From: an uncultured Clostridia bacterium
GTDB lineage: Bacteria; Bacillota; Clostridia; Oscillospirales; Acutalibacteraceae
NCBI GenBank assembly: GCA_946186245.1
Contig: CAMHMN010000017.1
Location: 1 to 42,337 of the forward strand
Direction of reading: 5' to 3'
Length of the DNA stretch: 42,337 nucleotides
Shown: piece after piece, positions 8,104-16,552 of the stretch
Position numbering within the stretch: the first letter of the stretch is position 1
Layout of the letters: each line of letters starts with the position of its first letter
Notes under the pieces: model-generated
The model's input: only the letters and a program-made list of their open reading frames with translations
Told to the model about the DNA's origin: nothing
Databases searched by the model: none
Program-made: the position numbers and the translations under genes

Positions 8104-10752
8104 TTAATTTTGCTTTTTCACCCACTGTCCGGAAGCACCCCCGGCCGATCTGGAAGAACTGCATGTGAAGTAAATGACCTGATAGCTTTCGGAAACCGCG
8201 CGCAATAATTCTCTTGACGCTGCCACCTTGTCGTCATCGAGGTTGGTGAAGGGGTCGTCCATAATGAGCACGGGCTTTTCCCCGCGGTACATCGCGTCCG
8301 CCAGAGCCAGCCGGAGGCAAACGCCGGTGAGGTCGCGGTATCCGGCACTGAGGGCGTCGATTTCCCGCTGCTGTCCGAATTCGCTGACCGTCATCCTGAT
8401 ATCCGCGTCAATGCGGTACCGGTCTTCGGGAAGCTCCTCGATCAGCCGGTAGTAACGCATGAATCCGTCGCTGACCGGGCGGATGTATCTGGCCGTCATG
8501 GATTCCTTGGCGCGTCGGAGAAGCTCCTTTGCCTTGACAAGGCGGTCGTATTTCAGCCTGTCCGAGGACTGACGCAGGGTTTTCGCGGTCAGGTCGCACC
8601 TGTCGCTTTCCCACTCGGTCAATTGTCTTTGAAGGTCGTCCCGCTGCTGACAGAGCGAAAGGAGAGCGGCGGAGAGATTCTCTATCTCATCCGAGCAGCG
8701 GCGAATTTCCTCTGCGGCTTCCTCAAGCGAAGGAACCGCGATGTTGTCCGCACCCTCCAGCGCCGCAAGATCGCTGCCGTTTTCAAACACGCGCAGCTCG
8801 TTCTTGGCCAGGATATACTGCCGATGCGATGTGTTGTACGCGGCGAGATCGTCGCGGACGCGTTCCAGCGCCTCCTGAAGATCCGGCCTGTCGCTCAGCC
8901 CGAATGAAGCAAGGAATTCCTTCGCCTGCCGTGACAGGGAAAGGTATTTTTCCTGTGCGTTGTCAAATTTTTCCTTTTTACCGGTCAGCGAACCGTATTC
9001 CGAGACGGTTTCCTTCAGTTCAAAAAGCTGCTCCGACATTTTGTCGTCGTCGGGAATGATTCCGTATCCGATCAGAAAATCCCTGACGCTTTTGTCGAGC
9101 TGGATATAGTCACTGCCGGATAAATAATGCTCTGCGACGTCGGCTTTATTGACCAGGGCATCGAGGTCACGCCGGTCCCCGCAAAGCTCCTGCAGCATGG
9201 TGAGGACAAAGCGCTCGTTGAATTTCAAACCGTGTGCCTCCAGATACCGAACGACCGTGTCGTCGGTTGCGCCGATGAATTCCCCGTCGGCTTCAATTTC
9301 GCTTTGAAGCCGCTGCAGCTGCTCGGGAGGTTGCTGCATATGCAGGATCACAGCGAAGAATATTCCGCCGGCGAGAAAAAGGAAGCCAGTGACGGAGACG
9401 CAGAAATACCACGGATTGGAATACCGGATGAACAGCGCGACGCCGAGAATGATCAGCGCAACGCCCAAAACGGCAGCCAATGCCGAACGCCTTCTGGAGG
9501 AGGAAAGAGACTTGTGATAGGCGGTGTCGACCGCGTGGAATGCCGCTCGCTTTGAGCTGAGGGCGTTTTTCCGGGAACAGCGTTCATTCCATGCCTCGGT
9601 CAGCTCGGAGGGCGAAATGTCGTCGTCGGAAAAGTCGGCGAGCAGTCTGTCCAGTCTGGTCCGTTCGTCGGCAGTCGGCCGGAGACGCCCGTATTTTCCG
9701 AGAATCTGGCGGAGTTCCTGCTCCTCATGCAGATGAAGGTCGATTGCATCGGGGGAGGGAGGATGGCCCTGCCATTTTGCCTGCAGCCGGCCGAGCGTTT
9801 CTTCTTCATCCGCCGAAAGCTGGAAGGAGGCCATCAGACACTCCGCGCTTTTGATTCCGACCGCGGAGCGAAGGACCTCTCTGACGGAAGGATCGTCCGG
9901 AATGCCGCCGGGGAATTTCTCTTTGGCGCGGTCCAGAGCGCCTTGCGTGTCGGCCAACGCGTTTTTCAGCCGATCCCATTCCCTGCGCTGAAGACTCAGC
10001 TGCTGCAGGCGGATCGCCTGTTTCTGCTTTTGTTCCGCTTCTGCTTTTGCCGTGATGACCGCGCGCCTTTCGGATTCCTTCCGCGCGATTTCATTTTCAC
10101 ACGCCGCGATCTTTTCGCTCAGGCCGTTTCCTTCGGCGACCCTCCGCCGCAGCACGGCAATTTCTTCCCCCAGCGCGTAAAGCGAACCGGTGGTGCGCTT
10201 GGGGTTGAGCCGGTTGATCTGCCTGGTGAGTCTGGCCTCGGCGGATTCGAAGCTGTTCATATCGTCGGTGTTGTCGGAAAGGTTGCCGATCCTGGCGTGG
10301 ATGTCGTCGGTGGAGGAAGTCCGGCAGTCGCTCTGACCGATGAATATGCTCCGGCAGAAGGAGGCGCTGTTGATCCTGAAAAGCTCCTCGCCCAGCCGCT
10401 CGGAATAATCGTGCGAAATGAGATTGGTTTCGCTGTCCCGCAGCTCAAAGGTGTCCTTTGCGGCCGTGTCGCCGAAGGTGCGTGTGACGGTGTATTTTCT
10501 GCCGTTCGTCTCAAATTCCATCCGTCCGCCGAAAACGCCGCCCTGCCACGGCTTGTACCGTTTGCGCTCGTTCTCGTCGAGACCGTGCCTGCGGTCGCCG
10601 TCAAGCCCGTAGAGCATAGCCTTGATGAATGTGGCCAGTGTGCTTTTGCCCCAGCCGTTTTCCCGTCGGATGACGGTGAGTTCCTCCGGAAAGGTGATGT
10701 CAAAATCGTGCAGCTTTCCGAAATTTTCTATGTGGCAAGCGTGAAGCCGCAT
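8104..10752 (-). CDS. YhaN/SbcC-like SMC-type ATPase with central membrane hairpin
   Basis: This 882-residue protein has an N-terminal half ATPase (MRLHACHIENFGKL, Walker A NGWGKST) and a C-terminal half with the signature region LSAGYRDLTGVCLRLALADA and Walker B VLIMDDPF, separated by long coiled coils. Near the middle are two hydrophobic segments, SALAAVLGVALIILGVALFI and FCVSVTGFLFLAGGIFFAVI, that would form a membrane hairpin. This layout matches the YhaN family more than classical SbcC, which has a zinc hook instead. The start is the ATG at 10750-10752 with GGAGGCGG upstream, inside the end of the previous frame. It is directly downstream of the YhaO-like nuclease gene (2-bp gap), so the two likely form an Mre11-Rad50-like complex, here tethered to the membrane. 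Confidence 0.88.
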   Translation of the reverse strand: MRLHACHIENFGKLHDFDITFPEELTVIRRENGWGKSTLATFIKAMLYGLDGDRRHGLDENERKRYKPWQGGVFGGRMEFETNGRKYTVTRTFGDTAAKDTFELRDSETNLISHDYSERLGEELFRINSASFCRSIFIGQSDCRTSSTDDIHARIGNLSDNTDDMNSFESAEARLTRQINRLNPKRTTGSLYALGEEIAVLRRRVAEGNGLSEKIAACENEIARKESERRAVITAKAEAEQKQKQAIRLQQLSLQRREWDRLKNALADTQGALDRAKEKFPGGIPDDPSVREVLRSAVGIKSAECLMASFQLSADEEETLGRLQAKWQGHPPSPDAIDLHLHEEQELRQILGKYGRLRPTADERTRLDRLLADFSDDDISPSELTEAWNERCSRKNALSSKRAAFHAVDTAYHKSLSSSRRRSALAAVLGVALIILGVALFIRYSNPWYFCVSVTGFLFLAGGIFFAVILHMQQPPEQLQRLQSEIEADGEFIGATDDTVVRYLEAHGLKFNERFVLTMLQELCGDRRDLDALVNKADVAEHYLSGSDYIQLDKSVRDFLIGYGIIPDDDKMSEQLFELKETVSEYGSLTGKKEKFDNAQEKYLSLSRQAKEFLASFGLSDRPDLQEALERVRDDLAAYNTSHRQYILAKNELRVFENGSDLAALEGADNIAVPSLEEAAEEIRRCSDEIENLSAALLSLCQQRDDLQRQLTEWESDRCDLTAKTLRQSSDRLKYDRLVKAKELLRRAKESMTARYIRPVSDGFMRYYRLIEELPEDRYRIDADIRMTVSEFGQQREIDALSAGYRDLTGVCLRLALADAMYRGEKPVLIMDDPFTNLDDDKVAASRELLRAVSESYQVIYFTCSSSRSAGGASGQWVKKQN

Positions 10753-10754
10753 GT

Positions 10755-11849
10755 TCAGTCCGCCTCCTCTCCGGCAAGCGCTTTTAATCCGTATCTGACA
10801 ATGAATGCCTTGTCCTCGTCGGAAAGGGAGTCGTCGCCGCAAACCGTCCTGACAAATTCCCCCTTGAGCGATTCGTCGAGAAGATAGTCGTCGAGATTGA
10901 TTTTGAGACGGGTTTCATCGGCGATCTCGAAGAAATAATATCTCTCCGAAAAAGCCGCGGACAGATACTGCAAATCCTTTTCGCATTCCGCGTCAAGCTC
11001 GCCCGAAAGAATCAGCCTTACCATGGAGGATGGTTCGCAGCCTGCGTCGGCAAGCGCCTCGGCGGACTTCATGATCATCTCGCGGGAAGACCGGCAGCCG
11101 GTGACATCGGCGGTGACGGAAAAAATCAGCCGGGACGCGAAGGGAATGAATTCGCGGCTGATACTGCGGTTTTTCTCGTCGATATCCAGCAGCACGAATC
11201 CCCGCGGCCCGCATTCGTCAAAGCCGCGTCCTTCAAGGCAGCCGGGGTAGCAGTACACGCCCCTGTCGTCAAGCCTGCCTTCGCTGAAGGAATGAATGTG
11301 TCCCAGCGCGAGATAATCAATGTTTTTCCCGCGGAGCTTTTTCAGTTCAATGGCGTGTTCGGCTCCGTCAGGGGATTCGCTGATCTGTCCGTGAAGCATC
11401 ACAATGTTGATCTTATCCGGGTCAGGCTGAAGACCGTCGTAAAAACCTTCTGTTCCTTCGCTCAATTCCGCGCCGTAGATGGCGACGTCGCCGCATTCGT
11501 AGCAGCTCCATTCGGGGCCGAAGAGCATGAGATTGACAGGCCGTTCATCCTGTCCTGCGAGGTCTTTCAACAAATAATCGTCGTGATTGCCTTTGAGGTA
11601 AAAGAAGGCGAGGGAAGGATCGGAGCGGATGCAGTGAAGCAGCGTATTCCTGGTGAGTTCACGCGTTTCGGGGGCGTCGAACATATCGCCTGCGATGAGA
11701 ATTGCGCTGACTCCCTCATCGCAGGCGAATGCAACCATTCTTTCAAATGTGCGCAGCAGCTCGTCCCGTCTGGTCCTAGCGGTGTCGGGATCAAAGTGAG
11801 CTGTCATCGCCGGATCCAGGTGAAGATCGGCAGTGTGGATAATTTTCAT
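10755..11849 (-). CDS. YhaO/SbcD-like metallophosphoesterase (DNA repair exonuclease)
   Basis: This 364-residue protein starts MKIIHTADLHLD, the first metal-binding motif of SbcD/Mre11 enzymes, followed by AILIAGDMFD, FFYLKGNHDD and YLALGHIHSFS, which carry the other Asp, Asn and His metal ligands. It should be a Mn-dependent nuclease working with the ATPase encoded next to it. The ATG is 3 bp from the stop of the dehydrogenase gene; GAGAAAGA in that gene's end is a weak ribosome binding site, so translation may be coupled. The C-terminal 120 residues, rich in Ser and acidic residues, are less conserved. No missing motif was noticed. Confidence 0.9.
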   Translation of the reverse strand: MKIIHTADLHLDPAMTAHFDPDTARTRRDELLRTFERMVAFACDEGVSAILIAGDMFDAPETRELTRNTLLHCIRSDPSLAFFYLKGNHDDYLLKDLAGQDERPVNLMLFGPEWSCYECGDVAIYGAELSEGTEGFYDGLQPDPDKINIVMLHGQISESPDGAEHAIELKKLRGKNIDYLALGHIHSFSEGRLDDRGVYCYPGCLEGRGFDECGPRGFVLLDIDEKNRSISREFIPFASRLIFSVTADVTGCRSSREMIMKSAEALADAGCEPSSMVRLILSGELDAECEKDLQYLSAAFSERYYFFEIADETRLKINLDDYLLDESLKGEFVRTVCGDDSLSDEDKAFIVRYGLKALAGEEAD

Positions 11850-11852
11850 GCG

Positions 11853-12965
11853 TTATTCTTTCTCAAACGGGAAGGTGTAATCCAGACCGCATTCGTTGCG
11901 CAGGGCGATGAATTCCTTCTGGATTGCTTCGCCCACAGGAACGCCCTTGTCCCTGCGCTCCTGCCAGGCGAGGTATTCCTTTTCGCCCGCGGTGTAAATG
12001 CGTTCAGCGCCGGGAGCCTTTTCCGCCTTGCGGAGTTCGCGGCAGATTTCGCCGGCGGTGTGCCTGAAGGTATCCAGACCCATGAAGAATTCCGGATTGA
12101 TGACGAAGAAGAAATGCCCCAGGCGGAACATCTTATTGCTGCCGTCGGGATTCTTGCCGGTGAGGTCTTTCATGAAGGGACCGCCCGCAAGCGCAGCGGA
12201 GAGGATCTCCACAATGGCGGTGAAGCCGTAGCCCTTGTAGCCGCCGGTTTCCTCGCCCATGCCTCCCAGCGGAAGGAGGGAACACTTGCCGGCGCGCATG
12301 TCCTTGAGAATCTGGGCGGAATCGGTCATGGTGCCGCCGTCCTTGGTCACGACAAGGCCGGCCGGAGTGGGCTTGCCGGAACGCATGTAATACTCGATCT
12401 TGCCGTTCTGGACGATGGAAGTGGCACAGTCGAAATTGAAGGCGAATTCCTCGTCGGTAGGCAGCGAGAAGGTCATGGGATTGGTGCCCATCATGGGTTC
12501 CACGCCGAAGGTCGGCGCGACGGAAGGACGCGCGTTAGTGCCGGTAATGCCGATCATTCCCGCCTTTTCCGCCATGCTGGTCCAATAGCCGGCAATGCCG
12601 TAGTGGGTGGAATTGAATATCGTACCGCCCGCCATGCCGTAGGTTCTGGCTTTTTCGATGAGCAGGTTCATCATGCGGTAGCTTGCCACCATGCCCATGC
12701 CGTTGTTCGCGTCCATGACGACGGTGGTAGGGGTTTCCTTGACGATCTCGGTTTTGGTGACGGGAAGAAGCGTTCCCGCCTTGATGCGGTCGAGGTAGAT
12801 GGGCTTGAAGCGGTTGCAGCCGTGGCTTTCAATGCCTCTGCGGTCGGACTCCAGCAGCACGTCGGTGCAGATCTTGGCGTCCTCCTCCGGCACGCCGTAT
12901 GCCACAAAGACGTCGGTCATGAATTTGCTTATTAATTCCCACGGAACATAAGGTCTGGTTTCCAT
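11853..12965 (-). CDS. Ldh-family (malate/L-sulfolactate type) NAD(P)-dependent dehydrogenase
   Basis: This 370-residue protein has the features of the Ldh2/MDG1-type oxidoreductase family: DRRGIESHGCNRFKPIY near the start, STHYGIAGYW in the middle (the catalytic His lies in this STHYG segment in the family), and GTNPMTFSLPTDEE. The family uses NAD(P)H on 2-oxo acids such as malate, sulfolactate, ureidoglycolate or delta-1-piperideine-2-carboxylate; the substrate cannot be read from the sequence. The ATG at 12963-12965 follows AGGAGGGTATTCT. It is the first gene of an operon with a YhaO-like nuclease and YhaN-like ATPase, an odd pairing of metabolism and DNA repair. The promoter at 13048-13076 is nearly perfect. 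Confidence 0.88.
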   Translation of the reverse strand: METRPYVPWELISKFMTDVFVAYGVPEEDAKICTDVLLESDRRGIESHGCNRFKPIYLDRIKAGTLLPVTKTEIVKETPTTVVMDANNGMGMVASYRMMNLLIEKARTYGMAGGTIFNSTHYGIAGYWTSMAEKAGMIGITGTNARPSVAPTFGVEPMMGTNPMTFSLPTDEEFAFNFDCATSIVQNGKIEYYMRSGKPTPAGLVVTKDGGTMTDSAQILKDMRAGKCSLLPLGGMGEETGGYKGYGFTAIVEILSAALAGGPFMKDLTGKNPDGSNKMFRLGHFFFVINPEFFMGLDTFRHTAGEICRELRKAEKAPGAERIYTAGEKEYLAWQERRDKGVPVGEAIQKEFIALRNECGLDYTFPFEKE

Positions 12966-13047
12966 AGAATACCCTCCTGTATCACTTGACAATATGAAAA
13001 AAGCGATAAAAAATACTTATAAAAAATATAAATATTTGTCTATACTT

Positions 13048-13076
13048 ATTATAATTCAACTTCACATCAAAGTCAA
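13048..13076 (-). promoter_or_regulatory. Sigma-A type promoter of the Ldh-YhaO-YhaN operon
   Basis: On the minus strand -35 TTGACT (13071-13076), 17-bp spacer, perfect -10 TATAAT (13048-13053), about 85 bp upstream of the Ldh-family start. Confidence 0.85.
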
Positions 13077-13142
13077 TAGTCTGACGCAATGTAATGCGGA
13101 ATCCCGTGTGCCGGGCAGTTCCGGAAAAGCCGCAGAATCAGA

Positions 13143-13188
13143 ATCCCCGCCTGCTCCGGGTCGGATTCTGCCGGGAGCGGGCGGGGAT
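13143..13188 (-). terminator. Probable terminator hairpin after the deacetylase gene
   Basis: A long GC-rich stem: ATCCCCGCC and GCTCC on one side pair with GGAGC and GGCGGGGAT on the other, around a ten-base loop, with one C-A mismatch. On the minus strand it is followed by TTCTGATTCTGCGGCTTTT, which is only moderately U-rich. It would close the CotH operon 10 bp downstream of its last stop codon. Confidence 0.55.
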
Positions 13189-13197
13189 GGAGATGCT

Positions 13198-14250
13198 TCA
13201 GGATTTGTTCCTTTTGTGCTGGATGACAACCGAGTCCTCGGTCAGGGCTTCAAAGCGGTAGCCTTGTTTCCTGAGGTATTGGATGATGGAGGGAAGGGCT
13301 TCCACCGTGGTTTTTTTGCTCTTGCCGGTGTCGTGCATGAGGACATTGATGGTCTTTTTCCTGCCTGCGCCGGCCTGGACTTTGGCCAGGAGCAGAGAAG
13401 CCTTGCGGTTGCGGCCGGAGGCGTCGGTGCTGTCCACATTCCAGTCGTGGAAATAGTAGCCCTTGTCCTCGACGCTCCTGGTCAGCTTTTTCATGATGCC
13501 CTTGCTGTATTTGTTGCTGACCGTGTTGCTGGAACCGCCGGGGAATCGGACGATTTTACTGTCCACGCCGGTGACGTCCTCGATATAATCGTGGATTTTC
13601 TTGAGATCGGCAAAATACGCCTTTTCACTCTTGTAGATCTTGCTGTAATTGTGGCTGTAGGAGTGGAGTGCGATGGTATGACCCCGTTTGACGATTTCCT
13701 TGTACCTGCTCTTCATGTTCCGGTGATAGATGACAAAGAAAGTCGCCTTTACATCGTACTTGTCCAGAATATCGAGAATCCTGACGGTATTGGCGGAAGG
13801 CCCGTCGTCAAAGGTCAGATACGCCACCTTGCCGTTGCTCTTTTTCTTCGTGGGAGGATTGCCTTCCCCCTCGATGTAGGCCAGCGAAGCCATCACCCAG
13901 CCGGTCTGGGAAGAAGTGTACTCGATCTTGTACCATTTTTTCCCTGCGGAATCATTCTCGGTGCCGAGCAGCGCGAACTTTTTCCCCCGTGACGTGCGGC
14001 CGATCTTGGCGTAAGAAGAACCCGCGCCGGAACGGACATTGACAGGGTTTCCGCTGATAATCACATATTTCCTGGCCTTGGTGGGCGAACGGTCTTCGGT
14101 GGGCGAACCGTCCTCGACAAAGCTTTCAGAGCCGGAAGTCAGGTCATTTGCATTCTCCGGCGCAGGCATGGCGCATGCGCCGAGAGCAACCGTCGCCGCA
14201 ACTGCCAACCCAAAGCACAGTATCTTCTTGATAACGGATTCAGGTTTCAT
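13198..14250 (-). CDS. Lipoprotein polysaccharide deacetylase with SH3b domain
   Basis: This 350-residue protein has a lipoprotein signal peptide (lipobox around ALGAC, Cys26), an acidic linker, a bacterial SH3b domain (about 62-130, ISGNPVNVRSGAGSSYAKIG) and a NodB deacetylase domain. Its motifs are LTFDDGPS, HSYSH for metal binding, RFPGGSS, and VLMHD near the C-terminus. It should remove acetyl groups from a surface polysaccharide or peptidoglycan outside the membrane. SD AAGGAG precedes the ATG, 36 bp after the DUF4956 gene, so it is probably the last gene of the CotH-VTC operon. Its SH3b domain closely resembles the repeats of the secreted protein at 39319-40824, suggesting a common binding target. 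Confidence 0.93.
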   Translation of the reverse strand: MKPESVIKKILCFGLAVAATVALGACAMPAPENANDLTSGSESFVEDGSPTEDRSPTKARKYVIISGNPVNVRSGAGSSYAKIGRTSRGKKFALLGTENDSAGKKWYKIEYTSSQTGWVMASLAYIEGEGNPPTKKKSNGKVAYLTFDDGPSANTVRILDILDKYDVKATFFVIYHRNMKSRYKEIVKRGHTIALHSYSHNYSKIYKSEKAYFADLKKIHDYIEDVTGVDSKIVRFPGGSSNTVSNKYSKGIMKKLTRSVEDKGYYFHDWNVDSTDASGRNRKASLLLAKVQAGAGRKKTINVLMHDTGKSKKTTVEALPSIIQYLRKQGYRFEALTEDSVVIQHKRNKS

Positions 14251-14286
14251 TTGATACGGACTCCTTGTGGGAATAGCTTGACGGGA

Positions 14287-14958
14287 TTAAAAAATCTCGC
14301 TGTCGTTTTCGACCAGGGAAGCGTCGCTGACGCATTCCAGCTTGATCAGCCTGTCGATCAGTTCGGAAGGCTTGGAAGTCTTGACTTCCACCGCGATATT
14401 CATGCCGGTCTTGGAGACGTTTCTGGCTCTGGTTCTGCTGTATCGGCAGAATTCCTTGACGACCTTCATGATGAGCTCCTCATTCGAGTGTGAATCGGCG
14501 TTGACCACCAGCACCATCGTGCTTCCCGATTTGAAGGAAGCCGAGAAGAGGATAATCAGCAGGGTGACGAAGAGGGAAGCGACCACGGCAATGCCCGCAA
14601 AGCCGGCGCCGCAGATGATGCCGGCGCTGATGGACCAGAAGAGGAAGGCAAGATCCATGGGATCCTTGATGGCGGTGCGGAAACGGACGATGGAAAGCGC
14701 GCCCACCATGCCGAGCGACACGACGATATTGGACTGAATGGTGAGAATGATAGCGGCGGTGATGACGGCGATGATCACCAGCGAGATGTTGAATCCCTTG
14801 TTGTAGAAGGAATTGCGGTTGACGATTTTGTAAATGCAATAGATGTAGACAGCGATCGCCATGGTGCATCCGATGCACACAAGCACCGTGCCGATGGTGA
14901 TGCTGCTGGTAGCGTAACCTTCCATAAATGCCTTTTTGAGCAGATCAATAAGTCCCAT
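14287..14958 (-). CDS. DUF4956 membrane protein
   Basis: This 223-residue protein has four predicted membrane helices in its first 150 residues (around IGTVLVCIGCTMAIAVYIYC, ISLVIIAVITAAIILTIQS, DLAFLFWSISAGIICGAGF and GIAVVASLFVTLLIILFS). Between helices 2 and 3 is the family's hallmark GMVGALSIVRFRTAIKDP. The C-terminal 80 residues form a soluble alpha/beta domain. DUF4956 genes are commonly found next to VTC-domain genes, and here it is 57 bp downstream of one. Its function is not established; I infer that it may form the membrane part of a polyphosphate-making complex. The ATG has GGAGGTAATTCAACA upstream. Confidence 0.9.
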   Translation of the reverse strand: MGLIDLLKKAFMEGYATSSITIGTVLVCIGCTMAIAVYIYCIYKIVNRNSFYNKGFNISLVIIAVITAAIILTIQSNIVVSLGMVGALSIVRFRTAIKDPMDLAFLFWSISAGIICGAGFAGIAVVASLFVTLLIILFSASFKSGSTMVLVVNADSHSNEELIMKVVKEFCRYSRTRARNVSKTGMNIAVEVKTSKPSELIDRLIKLECVSDASLVENDSEIF

Positions 14959-15015
14959 TGTTGAATTACCTCCGAATTAAAATAGTGTGAAATATGCAGA
15001 TATGCCTTCTGCCGC

Positions 15016-15699
15016 CTACCTGACCACAAGCCGGCAGGTGTAGTATTTGGAAAATGTACTCCACTGCAGGGTATCGAGCTGCATCATGCTTTTGATGTGG
15101 ATGGGAAGCAGCTCGTCCCACTTGACCTCGAGAATGCTTTTCCCGTCGGGCAGCACCGGGTATTCCCGGTAGCCGCGGCTGAGGAATTTCTTCGTATCGT
15201 CGGAAGCCGTGATGTTCCCGTCAAAGGTGACGCGCACGTTCCCGGCGGGATAGATGAAGGGAATGCGGCTGTAGGTGACAATGACCTTGGGCATCAGCCT
15301 GCGGGAAACCAATTCGGTGAGAAGCCGGCGTTTTTCCTCTGGCATTTCGGCCGTGATCTCGGGAAAGCCGCCGGCGCAAAGGACCTCCGCTTCGGTCTCC
15401 GTCAGTGCGCAGGAACGTTTGAGGGTCATACCGCGCCGTTTGATTTTCTTCTCCAGCCGGATGAAGGATGTGTCGTCGTCGTAATAGCGGATGCGGTATT
15501 TGGCTCTGGGGTCACAGCCCGATTCGTTCTGATAGAAGCAGGTGTCGGCAGCGTCGTCGAAGTAAAGACTGCGGATGACATAGCTGCCGTCCTCGCCCGT
15601 ATGCGGATCGGGTTTCATCAGGGGTCTAGCCTTCATGAGCAGAATCTGACGCTGCCCCCGGTCGATGAGGTATTTGTATTCGTGCCTGTATTTATCCAT
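15016..15699 (-). CDS. VTC-domain polyphosphate polymerase
   Basis: This 227-residue protein is a stand-alone VTC catalytic domain in the triphosphate tunnel fold. The charged tunnel residues known from yeast Vtc4 appear conserved: HEYKYLI (Lys9), VIRSLYFDD (Arg43), KYRIRYY (Arg69, Arg71), IRLEKKIKRRG (Glu83, Lys84-85), VTYSRIPF, VRVTFDG, and ILEVKWDELLP (Glu191, Lys193). It would make polyphosphate from ATP on the cytosolic face. It has no membrane segment, in contrast to the eukaryotic VTC complex. Its ATG overlaps the stop of the DUF4353 lipoprotein gene by 8 bp, indicating coupled translation, and the DUF4956 membrane protein follows. Activity is inferred from motifs only. Confidence 0.92.
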   Translation of the reverse strand: MDKYRHEYKYLIDRGQRQILLMKARPLMKPDPHTGEDGSYVIRSLYFDDAADTCFYQNESGCDPRAKYRIRYYDDDTSFIRLEKKIKRRGMTLKRSCALTETEAEVLCAGGFPEITAEMPEEKRRLLTELVSRRLMPKVIVTYSRIPFIYPAGNVRVTFDGNITASDDTKKFLSRGYREYPVLPDGKSILEVKWDELLPIHIKSMMQLDTLQWSTFSKYYTCRLVVR

Positions 15700-16552
15700 T
15701 GGTCAGACACCCTTCCTCGATGAAGATATCGTGCTCCGCCTTGGTGTTGGACATAACGCCCTTGAGGAACGCCCTGCTGGAAACCATATAGATGCTGCGC
15801 GAAGCGTTGAGGGCGTGTTCTCCGGCAATGACCGAGAGCTTTGTGTCGGATATTTCTATGTTGCCCTTGCGCACCTTGCCGGCTTTGGTGGTGCGGATGC
15901 CGCATTTCTCAGCCTCCACGGAAACATCCGCGCCGCAGATCAGAATGCCGTCATTGCCGTGAAGCGCGTCGTCCTTTGCCCTTGCAAAGAGGGTGACGTC
16001 GGAGATCCTGAGATAATCCTTGGTGTGAATCGCGTCCTTGTAATAGCCGGAAACGGAGAGACTGCCTCCGCCGTTTATGGTGAGGTCGCACATGCTGAAG
16101 ATACAGCCGTCGCAGACGTCGCTGATATACTTGCTGCCGTCCGCCAATGTGTTTTCACTTCCGGATTCCACCGTGATGACGACCTTGCCGGCAGATTCAA
16201 TATGGATAGCCGGAGCGGTGACGGATTTGACCTTCACACCGTTGAGAAAGAGATGCACGATCTGTTCCTCGGCATTGATGTGAATGCTGCCGTTCATCTC
16301 CCCGCGCAGCCGGTAATCGCCCGCGTCGGTAATGAGCAGTTCCTCTCCCGCCGCGCCCAGGTCAATCTCCTTTGCGCTGCCGGAGGAAGTGCGTCTGTCT
16401 TCCCGCGTCATTTCAATGACCGGTTTGACGACGTTTTCGCCTTTTTCGGCGTCGGTTCCCGACTGAAACAGCGAACAGCCCGTGAGAGCGCCTGCCGCGA
16501 CGAAGGCAGCCATCAGCAGCGCGACCGGCTTAATCCTTTTCAAAAATCGCAT
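15692..16552 (-). CDS. DUF4353 carbohydrate-binding-type lipoprotein
   Basis: This 286-residue exported lipoprotein has a signal peptide with lipobox ALTGC (Cys near residue 26). The rest is a repetitive beta-rich domain, with short turns such as INGGGSLSVSG, KDAIHTKDYLRIS and KDDALHGNDGIL, that matches the DUF4353 'carbohydrate-binding domain-containing' family and probably forms a right-handed beta-helix. The ATG at 16550-16552 has GGAGG upstream; an in-frame GTG 12 bases earlier overlaps that site. It overlaps the end of the CotH-type gene by 23 bp and the start of the VTC gene by 8 bp, so the three are tightly coupled. The ligand is unknown. Confidence 0.88.
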   Translation of the reverse strand: MRFLKRIKPVALLMAAFVAAGALTGCSLFQSGTDAEKGENVVKPVIEMTREDRRTSSGSAKEIDLGAAGEELLITDAGDYRLRGEMNGSIHINAEEQIVHLFLNGVKVKSVTAPAIHIESAGKVVITVESGSENTLADGSKYISDVCDGCIFSMCDLTINGGGSLSVSGYYKDAIHTKDYLRISDVTLFARAKDDALHGNDGILICGADVSVEAEKCGIRTTKAGKVRKGNIEISDTKLSVIAGEHALNASRSIYMVSSRAFLKGVMSNTKAEHDIFIEEGCLTNG

